Positions 49,291 to 62,229 of a DNA stretch of 64,000 nt are shown here, in pieces. The stretch comes from Sacculina carcini. Lineage: Eukaryota > Arthropoda > Thecostraca > Sacculinidae. The DNA lies in assembly GCA_916048095.2 (NCBI GenBank), contig OU696596.1, positions 434,001 to 498,000 on the forward strand, read 5' to 3'. A program made the position numbers and the translations under genes. The stretch's first letter is position 1. Every line of letters starts with the position of its first letter. The notes under the pieces were generated by a model. The model was not told where the DNA came from. It ran no database searches and saw nothing but the letters and a program-made list of their open reading frames with translations.

Positions 49291-50615
49291 TAAGTGTGCC
49301 CTAAGTGTGTCCTAACTGTTACCTAAGTGTGCCCTAACTGTTACCTAAGTATGCCCTAAGTGTTACCTAAGTGTGCCCTAAGTGTTACCTAAGTGTGGCC
49401 TAAGTGTTACCTAAGTGTGCCCCAAGTGTTACCTAAGTGTGCCCTAAGTGTTAACTAAGTGTTACCTAAGTGTGCCCTAAGTGTTACCTAAGTGTACCAT
49501 AAGTGTTACCTAAGTGTTACCTAAGTGTTACCTAAGTGTTACCTAAGAGTTACCTAAGTGTTACATATGTGTTACCTAAGTGTGCCCTAAGTGTTACCTA
49601 AGTGTGCGCTAAGTGTTACCTAAGTGTTATCTAAGTGTGCCCTAAGTGTTACCTAAGTGTGCCCTAAGTGTTACCTAAGTGTGCCCTAAGTGTTACCTAA
49701 GTGTGCCCTAAGTGTTACCCAAGTGTGCCCTAAGTGTTACCTAAGTGTGCCCTAAGTGTTACCTAAGTGTGCCCCAAGTGTTACCTAAGTGTGCCCTAAG
49801 TGTTAACTAAGTGTTACCTAAGTGTGCCCTAAGTGTTACCTAAGTGTGCCCTAAGTGTTACCTAAGTGTTACCTAAGTGTTACCTAAGTGTTACCTAAGT
49901 GTGCCCTAAGTGTTACCCAAGTGTTACCTAAGTGTTACCTAAGTGTTACCTAAGTGTTACCTAAGTATTACCTAAGTGTTACCTAAGTGTGCCCTAAGTG
50001 TTACCTAAGTGTGGCCTAAGTGTTACCTAAGTGTGCCCCAAGTGTTACCTAAGTGTGCCCTAAGTGTTAACTAAGTGTGCCCCAAGTGTTACCTAAGTGT
50101 GCCCTAAGTGTTAACTAAGTGTTACCTAAGTGTGCCCTAAGTGTTACCTAAGTGTACCATAAGTGTTACCTAAGTGTTACCTAAGTGTTACCTAAGTGTT
50201 ACCTAAGAGTTACCTAAGTGTTACATATGTGTTACCTAAGTGTGCCCTAAGTGTTACCTAAGTGTGCGCTAAGTGTTACCTAAGTGTTATCTAAGTGTGC
50301 CCTAAGTGTTACCTAAGTGTGCCCTAAGTGTTACCTAAGTGTGCCCTAAGTGTTACCTAAGTGTGCCCTAAGTGTTACCCAAGTGTGCCCTAAGTGTTAC
50401 CTAAGTGTGCCCTAAGTGTTACCTAAGTGTGCCCCAAGTGTTACCTAAGTGTGCCCTAAGTGTTAACTAAGTGTTACCTAAGTGTGCCCTAAGTGTTACC
50501 TAAGTGTGCCCTAAGTGTTACCTAAGTGTTACCTAAGTGTTACCTAAGTGTTACCTAAGTGTGCCCTAAGTGTTACCCAAGTGTTACCTAAGTGTTACCT
50601 AAGTGTTACCTAAGT

Positions 50616-51012
50616 CTTACCTAAGTGTTACCTAAGTATTACCTAAGTGTTACCTAAGTGTGCCCTAAGTGTTACCTAAGTGTTATCTAAGTGTGCCCTA
50701 AGTGTTACCTAAGTGTGCCCTAAGTGTTACCTAAGTGTGCCCTAAGTGTTACCTAAGTGTGCCCTAAGTGTTACCCAAGTGTGCCCTAAGTGTTACCTAA
50801 GTGTGCCCTAAGTGTTACCTAAGTGTGCCCCAAGTGTTACCTAAGTGTGCCCTAAGTGTTAACTAAGTGTTACCTAAGTGTGCCCTAAGTGTTACCTAAG
50901 TGTGCCCTAAGTGTTACCTAAGTGTTACCTAAGTGTTACCTAAGTGTTACCTAAGTGTGCCCTAAGTGTTACCCAAGTGTTACCTAAGTGTTACCTAAGT
51001 GTTACCTAAGTC
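50616..51012. repeat. single 396-bp TAAGTC cassette in copy D
   Basis: Only two TAAGTC units, 396 bp apart. The same minimal 396-bp step occurs alone in R0 (23,841 to 24,237) and E (61,322 to 61,718), so it is the common core of the series. Confidence 0.85.
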
Positions 51013-51534
51013 TTACCTAAGTGTTACCTAAGTATTACCTAAGTGTTACCTAAGTGTGCCCTAAGTGTTACCTAAGTGTGCCCTAACTGTTACCTAAGTG
51101 TGCCCTAACTGTTACCTAAGTGTGCCCTAAGTGTTACCTAAGTGTGCCCTAAGTGTTACCTAAGTGTACCCTTAGTGTTACCTAAGTGTTACCTAAGTGT
51201 TAACTAAGTGTTACTTAAGTGTTACCTAAGTGTGCCCTAAGTGTTACCTAAGTGTGCCCTAAGTGTGCCCTAAGTGTTACCTAAGTGTACCATAAGTGTT
51301 ACCTAAGTGTTACCTAAGTGTTACCTAAGTGTTACCTAAGTGTTACCTAAGTGTTACCTAAGTGTTACCTAAGTGTTACCCAAGTGTTACCTAAGTGTGC
51401 CCTAAGTGTTACCTAAGTGTGCCCTAAGTGTGCCCTAAGTGTTACCTAAGTGTACCCTTAGTGTTACCCAAGTGTTACCTAAGTGTTAACTAAGTGTTAC
51501 CTAAGTGTGCCCTAAGTGTTACCTAAGTGTGCCC

Positions 51535-51541
51535 TAAGTGT
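51535..51541 (+). repeat. truncated 7-bp unit 15 (type 1)
   Basis: Same deletion; GCGC near 51,858. It opens the expanded HOR copy, and the next junction is 8,411 bp on, the longest interval in the window. Confidence 0.96.
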
Positions 51542-52732
51542 TAAGTGTGCCCTAAGTGTGTCCTAACTGTTACCTAAGTGTGCCCTAACTGTTACCTAAG
51601 TATGCCCTAAGTGTTACCTAAGTGTGCCCTAAGTGTTACCTAAGTGTGGCCTAAGTGTTACCTAAGTGTGCCCCAAGTGTTACCTAAGTGTGCCCTAAGT
51701 GTTAACTAAGTGTTACCTAAGTGTGCCCTAAGTGTTACCTAAGTGTACCATAAGTGTTACCTAAGTGTTACCTAAGTGTTACCTAAGTGTTACCTAAGAG
51801 TTACCTAAGTGTTACATATGTGTTACCTAAGTGTGCCCTAAGTGTTACCTAAGTGTGCGCTAAGTGTTACCTAAGTGTTATCTAAGTGTGCCCTAAGTGT
51901 TACCTAAGTGTGCCCTAAGTGTTACCTAAGTGTGCCCTAAGTGTTACCTAAGTGTGCCCTAAGTGTTACCCAAGTGTGCCCTAAGTGTTACCTAAGTGTG
52001 CCCTAAGTGTTACCTAAGTGTGCCCCAAGTGTTACCTAAGTGTGCCCTAAGTGTTAACTAAGTGTTACCTAAGTGTGCCCTAAGTGTTACCTAAGTGTGC
52101 CCTAAGTGTTACCTAAGTGTTACCTAAGTGTTACCTAAGTGTTACCTAAGTGTGCCCTAAGTGTTACCCAAGTGTTACCTAAGTGTTACCTAAGTGTTAC
52201 CTAAGTGTTACCTAAGTATTACCTAAGTGTTACCTAAGTGTGCCCTAAGTGTTACCTAAGTGTGCCCTAAGTGTTACCCAAGTGTGCCCTAAGTGTTACC
52301 TAAGTGTTACCTAAGAGTTACCTAAGTGTTACATATGTGTTACCTAAGTGTGCCCTAAGTGTTACCTAAGTGTGCCCTAAGTGTTACCTAAGTGTGCCCC
52401 AAGTGTTACCTAAGTGTGCCCTAAGTGTTAACTAAGTGTTACCTAAGTGTGCCCTAAGTGTTACCTAAGTGTGCCCTAAGTGTTACCTAAGTGTTACCCA
52501 AGTGTTACCTAAGTGTTACCTAAGTGTGCCCTAAGTGTTACCTAAGTGTGCCCTAAGTGTTACCTAAGTGTGCCCTAAGTGTTACCCAAGTGTGCCCTAA
52601 GTGTTACCCAAGTGTGCCCTAAGTGTTACCTAAGTGTGCCCTAAGTGTGCCCTAAGTGTTACCTAAGTGTACCATAAGTGTTACCTAAGTGTTACCTAAG
52701 TGTTACCTAAGTGTTACCTAAGTGTTACCTAA

Positions 52733-53084
52733 GAGTTACCTAAGTGTTACATAAGTGTTACCTAAGTGTGCCCTAAGTGTTACCTAAGTGTGCCCTAAGT
52801 GTTACCTAAGTGTGCCCTAAGTGTTACCTAAGTGTGCCCTAAGTGTTACCTAAGTGTGCCCTAAGTGTTATCTAAGTGTGCCCTAAGTGTTACCTAAGTG
52901 TACCCTAAGTGTTACCTAAGTGTGGCCTAAGTGTTACCTAAGTGTGCCCCAAGAGTTACCTAAGTGTGCCCTAAGTGTTAACTAAGTGTTACCTAAGTGT
53001 GCCCTAAGTGTTACCTAAGTGTACCATAAGTGTTACCTAAGTGTTACCTAAGTGTTACCTAAGTGTTACCTAAGTGTTACCTAA
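52733..53084. repeat. 352-bp optional segment in copy E
   Basis: Bounded by TAAGAG units at 52,733 and 53,085, with the same internal TATC, GGCC and CCCCAAGAG order as the other three. Confidence 0.85.
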
Positions 53085-54961
53085 GAGTTACCTAAGTGTT
53101 ACATAAGTGTTACCTAAGTGTGCCCTAAGTGTTACCTAAGTGTGCCCTAAGTGTTACCCAAGTGTGCCCTAAGTGTTACCTAAGTGTGCCCTAAGTGTTA
53201 CCTAAGTGTGCCCCAAGTGTTACCTAAGTGTGCCCTAAGTGTTAACTAAGTGTTACCTAAGTGTGCCCTAAGTGTTACCTAAGTGTGCCCTAAGTGTTAC
53301 CTAAGTGTTACCTAAGTGTTACCTAAGTGTTACCTAAGTGTGCCCTAAGTGTTACCTAAGTGTGCCCTAACTGTTACCTAAGTGTGCCCTAAGTGTTACC
53401 TAAGTGTGCCCTAAGTGTTACCTAAGTGTACCCTTAGTGTTACATAAGTGTTACCTAAGTGTTAACTAAGTGTTACTTAAGTGTTACCCAATTGTGCCCT
53501 AAGTGTTACCTAAGTGTGCCCTAAGTGTTACCTAAGTGTGCCCTAAGTGTTACCTAAGTGTACCCTAAGTGTTACCTAAGTGTGCCCTAAGTGTTACCTA
53601 AGTGTTACCTAAGTGTTACCTAAGTGTTACCTAAGTGTGCCCTAAGTGTTACCCAAGTGTTACCTAAGTGTTACCTAAGTGTTACCTAAGTGTTACCTAA
53701 GTGTTACCTAAGTATTACCTAAGTGTTACCTAAGTGTGCCCTAAGTGTTACCTAAGTGTGCCCTAACTGTTACCTAAGTGTGCCCTAACTGTTACCTAAG
53801 TGTGCCCTAAGTGTTACCTAAGTGTGCCCTAACTGTTACCTAAGTGTGCCCTAAGTGTTACCTAAGTGTGCCCTAAGTGTTACCTAAGTGTACCCTTAGT
53901 GTTACATAAGTGTTACCTAAGTGTTAACTAAGTGTTACTTAAGTGTTACCTAAGTGTGCCCTAAGTGTTACCTAAGTGTGCCCTAAGTGTTACCTAAGTG
54001 TGCCCTAAGTGTTACCTAAGTGTACCCTAAGTGTTACCTAAGTGTGCCCTAAGTGTTACCTAAGTGTTACCTAAGTGTTACCTAAGTGTTACCTAAGTGT
54101 GCCCTAAGTGTTACCCAAGTGTTACCTAAGTGTTACCTAAGTGTTACCTAAGTGTTACCTAAGTGTTACCTAAGTATTACCTAAGTGTTACCTAAGTGTG
54201 CCCTAAGTGTTACCTAAGTGTGCCCTAACTGTTACCTAAGTGTGCCCTAACTGTTACCTAAGTGTGCCCTAAGTGTTACCTAAGTGTGCCCTAAGTGTTA
54301 CCTAAGTGTACCCTTAGTGTTACCTAAGTGTTACCTAAGTGTGCCCTAAGTGTTACCTAAGTGTTACCTAAGTGTTACCTAAGTGTTACCTAAGTGTGCC
54401 CTAAGTGTTACCTAAGTGTGCCCTAACTGTTACCTAAGTGTGCCCTAAGTGTTACCTAAGTGTTACCTAAGTGTTACCTAAGTGTGCCCTAAGTGTTACC
54501 TAAGTGTGCCCTAAGTGTTACCTAAGTGTGCCCTAAGTGTTACCTAAGTGTTACCTAAGTGTTACCTAAGTGTTACCTAAGTGTGCCCTAAGTGTTACCC
54601 AAGTGTTACCTAAGTGTTACCTAAGTGTTACCTAAGTGTTACCTAAGTGTTACCTAAGTATTACCTAAGTGTTACCTAAGTGTGCCCTAAGTGTTACCCA
54701 AGTGTTACCTAAGTGTTACCTAAGTGTTACCTAAGTGTTACCTAAGTATTACCTAAGTGTTACCTAAGTGTGCCCTAAGTGTTACCTAAGTGTGCCCTAA
54801 GTGTTACCCAAGTGTGCCCTAAGTGTTACCTAAGTGTTACCTAAGAGTTACCTAAGTGTTACATATGTGTTACCTAAGTGTGCCCTAAGTGTTACCTAAG
54901 TGTGCCCTAAGTGTTACCTAAGTGTGCCCCAAGTGTTACCTAAGTGTGCCCTAAGTGTTAA

Positions 54962-56964
54962 CTAAGTGTTACCTAAGTGTTACCTAAGTGTTACCTAAGA
55001 GTTACCTAAGTGTTACATAAGTGTTACCTAAGTGTGCCCTAAGTGTTACCTAAGTGTGCCCTAAGTGTTACCTAAGTGTGCCCTAAGTGTTACCTAAGTG
55101 TGCCCTAAGTGTTACCTAAGTGTGCCCTAAGTGTTATCTAAGTGTGCCCTAAGTGTTACCTAAGTGTACCCTAAGTGTTACCTAAGTGTGGCCTAAGTGT
55201 TACCTAAGTGTGCCCCAAGAGTTACCTAAGTGTGCCCTAAGTGTTAACTAAGTGTTACCTAAGTGTGCCCTAAGTGTTACCTAAGTGTACCATAAGTGTT
55301 ACCTAAGTGTTACCTAAGTGTTACCTAAGTGTTACCTAAGTGTTACCTAAGAGTTACCTAAGTGTTACATAAGTGTTACCTAAGTGTGCCCTAAGTGTTA
55401 CCTAAGTGTGCCCTAAGTGTTACCCAAGTGTGCCCTAAGTGTTACCTAAGTGTGCCCTAAGTGTTACCTAAGTGTGCCCCAAGTGTTACCTAAGTGTGCC
55501 CTAAGTGTTAACTAAGTGTTACCTAAGTGTGCCCTAAGTGTTACCTAAGTGTGCCCTAAGTGTTACCTAAGTGTTACCTAAGTGTTACCTAAGTGTTACC
55601 TAAGTGTGCCCTAAGTGTTACCTAAGTGTGCCCTAACTGTTACCTAAGTGTGCCCTAAGTGTTACCTAAGTGTGCCCTAAGTGTTACCTAAGTGTACCCT
55701 TAGTGTTACATAAGTGTTACCTAAGTGTTAACTAAGTGTTACTTAAGTGTTACCCAATTGTGCCCTAAGTGTTACCTAAGTGTGCCCTAAGTGTTACCTA
55801 AGTGTGCCCTAAGTGTTACCTAAGTGTACCCTAAGTGTTACCTAAGTGTGCCCTAAGTGTTACCTAAGTGTTACCTAAGTGTTACCTAAGTGTTACCTAA
55901 GTGTGCCCTAAGTGTTACCCAAGTGTTACCTAAGTGTTACCTAAGTGTTACCTAAGTGTTACCTAAGTGTTACCTAAGTATTACCTAAGTGTTACCTAAG
56001 TGTGCCCTAAGTGTTACCTAAGTGTGCCCTAACTGTTACCTAAGTGTGCCCTAACTGTTACCTAAGTGTGCCCTAAGTGTTACCTAAGTGTGCCCTAACT
56101 GTTACCTAAGTGTGCCCTAAGTGTTACCTAAGTGTGCCCTAAGTGTTACCTAAGTGTACCCTTAGTGTTACATAAGTGTTACCTAAGTGTTAACTAAGTG
56201 TTACTTAAGTGTTACCCAATTGTGCCCTAAGTGTTACCTAAGTGTGCCCTAAGTGTTACCTAAGTGTGCCCTAAGTGTTACCTAAGTGTACCCTAAGTGT
56301 TACCTAAGTGTGCCCTAAGTGTTACCTAAGTGTTACCTAAGTGTTACCTAAGTGTTACCTAAGTGTGCCCTAAGTGTTACCCAAGTGTTACCTAAGTGTT
56401 ACCTAAGTGTTACCTAAGTGTTACCTAAGTGTTACCTAAGTATTACCTAAGTGTTACCTAAGTGTGCCCTAAGTGTTACCTAAGTGTGCCCTAACTGTTA
56501 CCTAAGTGTGCCCTAACTGTTACCTAAGTGTGCCCTAAGTGTTACCTAAGTGTGCCCTAAGTGTTACCTAAGTGTACCCTTAGTGTTACCTAAGTGTTAC
56601 CTAAGTGTGCCCTAAGTGTTACCTAAGTGTTACCTAAGTGTTACCTAAGTGTTACCTAAGTGTGCCCTAAGTGTTACCTAAGTGTGCCCTAACTGTTACC
56701 TAAGTGTGCCCTAAGTGTTACCTAAGTGTTACCTAAGTGTTACCTAAGTGTGCCCTAAGTGTTACCTAAGTGTGCCCTAAGTGTTACCTAAGTGTGCCCT
56801 AAGTGTTACCTAAGTGTTACCTAAGTGTTACCTAAGTGTTACCTAAGTGTGCCCTAAGTGTTACCCAAGTGTTACCTAAGTGTTACCTAAGTGTTACCTA
56901 AGTGTTACCTAAGTGTTACCTAAGTATTACCTAAGTGTTACCTAAGTGTGCCCTAAGTGTTACC
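54962..56964. repeat. 2.0-kb duplicated segment, copy 1
   Basis: This segment matches 57,492-59,494 at +2,530 bp (230 units). I compared stretches at the start, near 55.1-55.3 kb, 55.6-55.7 kb and 56.0 kb, and the CAATTG units at 55,755 and 56,217; all agree without a difference. The match ends upstream at an A/C difference (54,961 with 57,491) and downstream at a C/T difference near 56,965. It contains an internal 462-bp repeat step (55,755 to 56,217). Confidence 0.88.
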
Positions 56965-57491
56965 CAAGTGTTACCTAAGTGTTACCTAAGTGTTACCTAA
57001 GTGTTACCTAAGTATTACCTAAGTGTTACCTAAGTGTGCCCTAAGTGTTACCTAAGTGTGCCCTAAGTGTTACCCAAGTGTGCCCTAAGTGTTACCTAAG
57101 TGTTACCTAAGAGTTACCTAAGTGTTACATATGTGTTACCTAAGTGTGCCCTAAGTGTTACCTAAGTGTGCCCTAAGTGTTACCTAAGTGTGCCCCAAGT
57201 GTTACCTAAGTGTGCCCTAAGTGTTAACTAAGTGTTACCTAAGTGTGCCCTAAGTGTTACCTAAGTGTGCCCTAAGTGTTACCTAAGTGTTACCCAAGTG
57301 TTACCTAAGTGTTACCTAAGTGTGCCCTAAGTGTTACCTAAGTGTGCCCTAAGTGTTACCTAAGTGTGCCCTAAGTGTTACCCAAGTGTGCCCTAAGTGT
57401 TACCCAAGTGTGCCCTAAGTGTTACCTAAGTGTGCCCTAAGTGTGCCCTAAGTGTTACCTAAGTGTACCATAAGTGTTACCTAAGTGTTAC

Positions 57492-59494
57492 CTAAGTGTT
57501 ACCTAAGTGTTACCTAAGTGTTACCTAAGAGTTACCTAAGTGTTACATAAGTGTTACCTAAGTGTGCCCTAAGTGTTACCTAAGTGTGCCCTAAGTGTTA
57601 CCTAAGTGTGCCCTAAGTGTTACCTAAGTGTGCCCTAAGTGTTACCTAAGTGTGCCCTAAGTGTTATCTAAGTGTGCCCTAAGTGTTACCTAAGTGTACC
57701 CTAAGTGTTACCTAAGTGTGGCCTAAGTGTTACCTAAGTGTGCCCCAAGAGTTACCTAAGTGTGCCCTAAGTGTTAACTAAGTGTTACCTAAGTGTGCCC
57801 TAAGTGTTACCTAAGTGTACCATAAGTGTTACCTAAGTGTTACCTAAGTGTTACCTAAGTGTTACCTAAGTGTTACCTAAGAGTTACCTAAGTGTTACAT
57901 AAGTGTTACCTAAGTGTGCCCTAAGTGTTACCTAAGTGTGCCCTAAGTGTTACCCAAGTGTGCCCTAAGTGTTACCTAAGTGTGCCCTAAGTGTTACCTA
58001 AGTGTGCCCCAAGTGTTACCTAAGTGTGCCCTAAGTGTTAACTAAGTGTTACCTAAGTGTGCCCTAAGTGTTACCTAAGTGTGCCCTAAGTGTTACCTAA
58101 GTGTTACCTAAGTGTTACCTAAGTGTTACCTAAGTGTGCCCTAAGTGTTACCTAAGTGTGCCCTAACTGTTACCTAAGTGTGCCCTAAGTGTTACCTAAG
58201 TGTGCCCTAAGTGTTACCTAAGTGTACCCTTAGTGTTACATAAGTGTTACCTAAGTGTTAACTAAGTGTTACTTAAGTGTTACCCAATTGTGCCCTAAGT
58301 GTTACCTAAGTGTGCCCTAAGTGTTACCTAAGTGTGCCCTAAGTGTTACCTAAGTGTACCCTAAGTGTTACCTAAGTGTGCCCTAAGTGTTACCTAAGTG
58401 TTACCTAAGTGTTACCTAAGTGTTACCTAAGTGTGCCCTAAGTGTTACCCAAGTGTTACCTAAGTGTTACCTAAGTGTTACCTAAGTGTTACCTAAGTGT
58501 TACCTAAGTATTACCTAAGTGTTACCTAAGTGTGCCCTAAGTGTTACCTAAGTGTGCCCTAACTGTTACCTAAGTGTGCCCTAACTGTTACCTAAGTGTG
58601 CCCTAAGTGTTACCTAAGTGTGCCCTAACTGTTACCTAAGTGTGCCCTAAGTGTTACCTAAGTGTGCCCTAAGTGTTACCTAAGTGTACCCTTAGTGTTA
58701 CATAAGTGTTACCTAAGTGTTAACTAAGTGTTACTTAAGTGTTACCCAATTGTGCCCTAAGTGTTACCTAAGTGTGCCCTAAGTGTTACCTAAGTGTGCC
58801 CTAAGTGTTACCTAAGTGTACCCTAAGTGTTACCTAAGTGTGCCCTAAGTGTTACCTAAGTGTTACCTAAGTGTTACCTAAGTGTTACCTAAGTGTGCCC
58901 TAAGTGTTACCCAAGTGTTACCTAAGTGTTACCTAAGTGTTACCTAAGTGTTACCTAAGTGTTACCTAAGTATTACCTAAGTGTTACCTAAGTGTGCCCT
59001 AAGTGTTACCTAAGTGTGCCCTAACTGTTACCTAAGTGTGCCCTAACTGTTACCTAAGTGTGCCCTAAGTGTTACCTAAGTGTGCCCTAAGTGTTACCTA
59101 AGTGTACCCTTAGTGTTACCTAAGTGTTACCTAAGTGTGCCCTAAGTGTTACCTAAGTGTTACCTAAGTGTTACCTAAGTGTTACCTAAGTGTGCCCTAA
59201 GTGTTACCTAAGTGTGCCCTAACTGTTACCTAAGTGTGCCCTAAGTGTTACCTAAGTGTTACCTAAGTGTTACCTAAGTGTGCCCTAAGTGTTACCTAAG
59301 TGTGCCCTAAGTGTTACCTAAGTGTGCCCTAAGTGTTACCTAAGTGTTACCTAAGTGTTACCTAAGTGTTACCTAAGTGTGCCCTAAGTGTTACCCAAGT
59401 GTTACCTAAGTGTTACCTAAGTGTTACCTAAGTGTTACCTAAGTGTTACCTAAGTATTACCTAAGTGTTACCTAAGTGTGCCCTAAGTGTTACC
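57492..59494. repeat. 2.0-kb duplicated segment, copy 2
   Basis: Partner of 54,962-56,964. About 527 bp of other satellite (a TAAGAG/TATGTG group and a G-G pair) separates the two, so this is a spaced rather than a perfect tandem duplication. Its CAATTG units are at 58,285 and 58,747, again 462 bp apart. Confidence 0.88.
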
Positions 59495-59945
59495 TAAGTG
59501 TGCCCTAACTGTTACCTAAGTGTGCCCTAACTGTTACCTAAGTGTGCCCTAAGTGTTACCTAAGTGTGCCCTAAGTGTTACCTAAGTGTACCCTTAGTGT
59601 TACCTAAGTGTTACCTAAGTGTTAACTAAGTGTTACTTAAGTGTTACCTAAGTGTGCCCTAAGTGTTACCTAAGTGTGCCCTAAGTGTGCCCTAAGTGTT
59701 ACCTAAGTGTACCATAAGTGTTACCTAAGTGTTACCTAAGTGTTACCTAAGTGTTACCTAAGTGTTACCTAAGTGTTACCTAAGTGTTACCCAAGTGTTA
59801 CCTAAGTGTGCCCTAAGTGTTACCTAAGTGTGCCCTAAGTGTGCCCTAAGTGTTACCTAAGTGTACCCTTAGTGTTACCCAAGTGTTACCTAAGTGTTAA
59901 CTAAGTGTTACCTAAGTGTGCCCTAAGTGTTACCTAAGTGTGCCC

Positions 59946-59952
59946 TAAGTGT
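59946..59952 (+). repeat. truncated 7-bp unit 16 (type 2)
   Basis: Same deletion. GCGC at 60,269 and 60,973 (704 bp apart). The GGCC unit of the cassette is GCCC, as at 2,164 and 22,472. The next junction is 2,284 bp on. Confidence 0.96.
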
Positions 59953-62229
59953 TAAGTGTGCCCTAAGTGTGTCCTAACTGTTACCTAAGTGTGCCCTAAC
60001 TGTTACCTAAGTATGCCCTAAGTGTTACCTAAGTGTGCCCTAAGTGTTACCTAAGTGTGCCCTAAGTGTTACCTAAGTGTGCCCCAAGTGTTACCTAAGT
60101 GTGCCCTAAGTGTTAACTAAGTGTTACCTAAGTGTGCCCTAAGTGTTACCTAAGTGTACCATAAGTGTTACCTAAGTGTTACCTAAGTGTTACCTAAGTG
60201 TTACCTAAGAGTTACCTAAGTGTTACATATGTGTTACCTAAGTGTGCCCTAAGTGTTACCTAAGTGTGCGCTAAGTGTTACCTAAGTGTTATCTAAGTGT
60301 GCCCTAAGTGTTACCTAAGTGTGCCCTAAGTGTTACCTAAGTGTGCCCTAAGTGTTACCTAAGTGTGCCCTAAGTGTTACCCAAGTGTGCCCTAAGTGTT
60401 ACCTAAGTGTGCCCTAAGTGTTACCTAAGTGTGCCCCAAGTGTTACCTAAGTGTGCCCTAAGTGTTAACTAAGTGTTACCTAAGTGTGCCCTAAGTGTTA
60501 CCTAAGTGTGCCCTAAGTGTTACCTAAGTGTTACCTAAGTGTTACCTAAGTGTTACCTAAGTGTGCCCTAAGTGTTACCCAAGTGTTACCTAAGTGTTAC
60601 CTAAGTGTTACCTAAGTGTTACCTAAGTATTACCTAAGTGTTACCTAAGTGTGCCCTAAGTGTTACCTAAGTGTGCCCTAACTGTTACCTAAGTGTGCCC
60701 TAAGTGTTACCTAAGTGTGGCCTAAGTGTTACCTAAGTGTGCCCCAAGTGTTACCTAAGTGTGCCCTAAGTGTTAACTAAGTGTGCCCCAAGTGTTACCT
60801 AAGTGTGCCCTAAGTGTTAACTAAGTGTTACCTAAGTGTGCCCTAAGTGTTACCTAAGTGTACCATAAGTGTTACCTAAGTGTTACCTAAGTGTTACCTA
60901 AGTGTTACCTAAGAGTTACCTAAGTGTTACATATGTGTTACCTAAGTGTGCCCTAAGTGTTACCTAAGTGTGCGCTAAGTGTTACCTAAGTGTTATCTAA
61001 GTGTGCCCTAAGTGTTACCTAAGTGTGCCCTAAGTGTTACCTAAGTGTGCCCTAAGTGTTACCTAAGTGTGCCCTAAGTGTTACCCAAGTGTGCCCTAAG
61101 TGTTACCTAAGTGTGCCCTAAGTGTTACCTAAGTGTGCCCCAAGTGTTACCTAAGTGTGCCCTAAGTGTTAACTAAGTGTTACCTAAGTGTGCCCTAAGT
61201 GTTACCTAAGTGTGCCCTAAGTGTTACCTAAGTGTTACCTAAGTGTTACCTAAGTGTTACCTAAGTGTGCCCTAAGTGTTACCCAAGTGTTACCTAAGTG
61301 TTACCTAAGTGTTACCTAAGTCTTACCTAAGTGTTACCTAAGTATTACCTAAGTGTTACCTAAGTGTGCCCTAAGTGTTACCTAAGTGTTATCTAAGTGT
61401 GCCCTAAGTGTTACCTAAGTGTGCCCTAAGTGTTACCTAAGTGTGCCCTAAGTGTTACCTAAGTGTGCCCTAAGTGTTACCCAAGTGTGCCCTAAGTGTT
61501 ACCTAAGTGTGCCCTAAGTGTTACCTAAGTGTGCCCCAAGTGTTACCTAAGTGTGCCCTAAGTGTTAACTAAGTGTTACCTAAGTGTGCCCTAAGTGTTA
61601 CCTAAGTGTGCCCTAAGTGTTACCTAAGTGTTACCTAAGTGTTACCTAAGTGTTACCTAAGTGTGCCCTAAGTGTTACCCAAGTGTTACCTAAGTGTTAC
61701 CTAAGTGTTACCTAAGTCTTACCTAAGTGTTACCTAAGTATTACCTAAGTGTTACCTAAGTGTGCCCTAAGTGTTACCTAAGTGTGCCCTAACTGTTACC
61801 TAAGTGTGCCCTAACTGTTACCTAAGTGTGCCCTAAGTGTTACCTAAGTGTGCCCTAAGTGTTACCTAAGTGTACCCTTAGTGTTACCTAAGTGTTACCT
61901 AAGTGTTAACTAAGTGTTACTTAAGTGTTACCTAAGTGTGCCCTAAGTGTTACCTAAGTGTGCCCTAAGTGTGCCCTAAGTGTTACCTAAGTGTACCATA
62001 AGTGTTACCTAAGTGTTACCTAAGTGTTACCTAAGTGTTACCTAAGTGTTACCTAAGTGTTACCTAAGTGTTACCCAAGTGTTACCTAAGTGTGCCCTAA
62101 GTGTTACCTAAGTGTGCCCTAAGTGTGCCCTAAGTGTTACCTAAGTGTACCCTTAGTGTTACCCAAGTGTTACCTAAGTGTTAACTAAGTGTTACCTAAG
62201 TGTGCCCTAAGTGTTACCTAAGTGTGCCC

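Larger units (their letters stand above)
45665..51541. repeat. right-zone HOR copy D (5,877 bp)
   Basis: The first 1.67 kb match copy C at +6,658 bp (GCGC 39,323 with 45,981; TAAGAG 39,779 with 46,437 and 40,671 with 47,329). Then this copy carries the extra 352-bp segment, so CAATTG pairs at +7,010 bp. After the type-2 junction at 49,291 it is 1,111 bp shorter than C. The loss equals three of the four TAAGTC cassettes (440 + 352 + 275 bp) plus 44 bp; only the 396-bp cassette remains (50,616 to 51,012). Confidence 0.85.
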
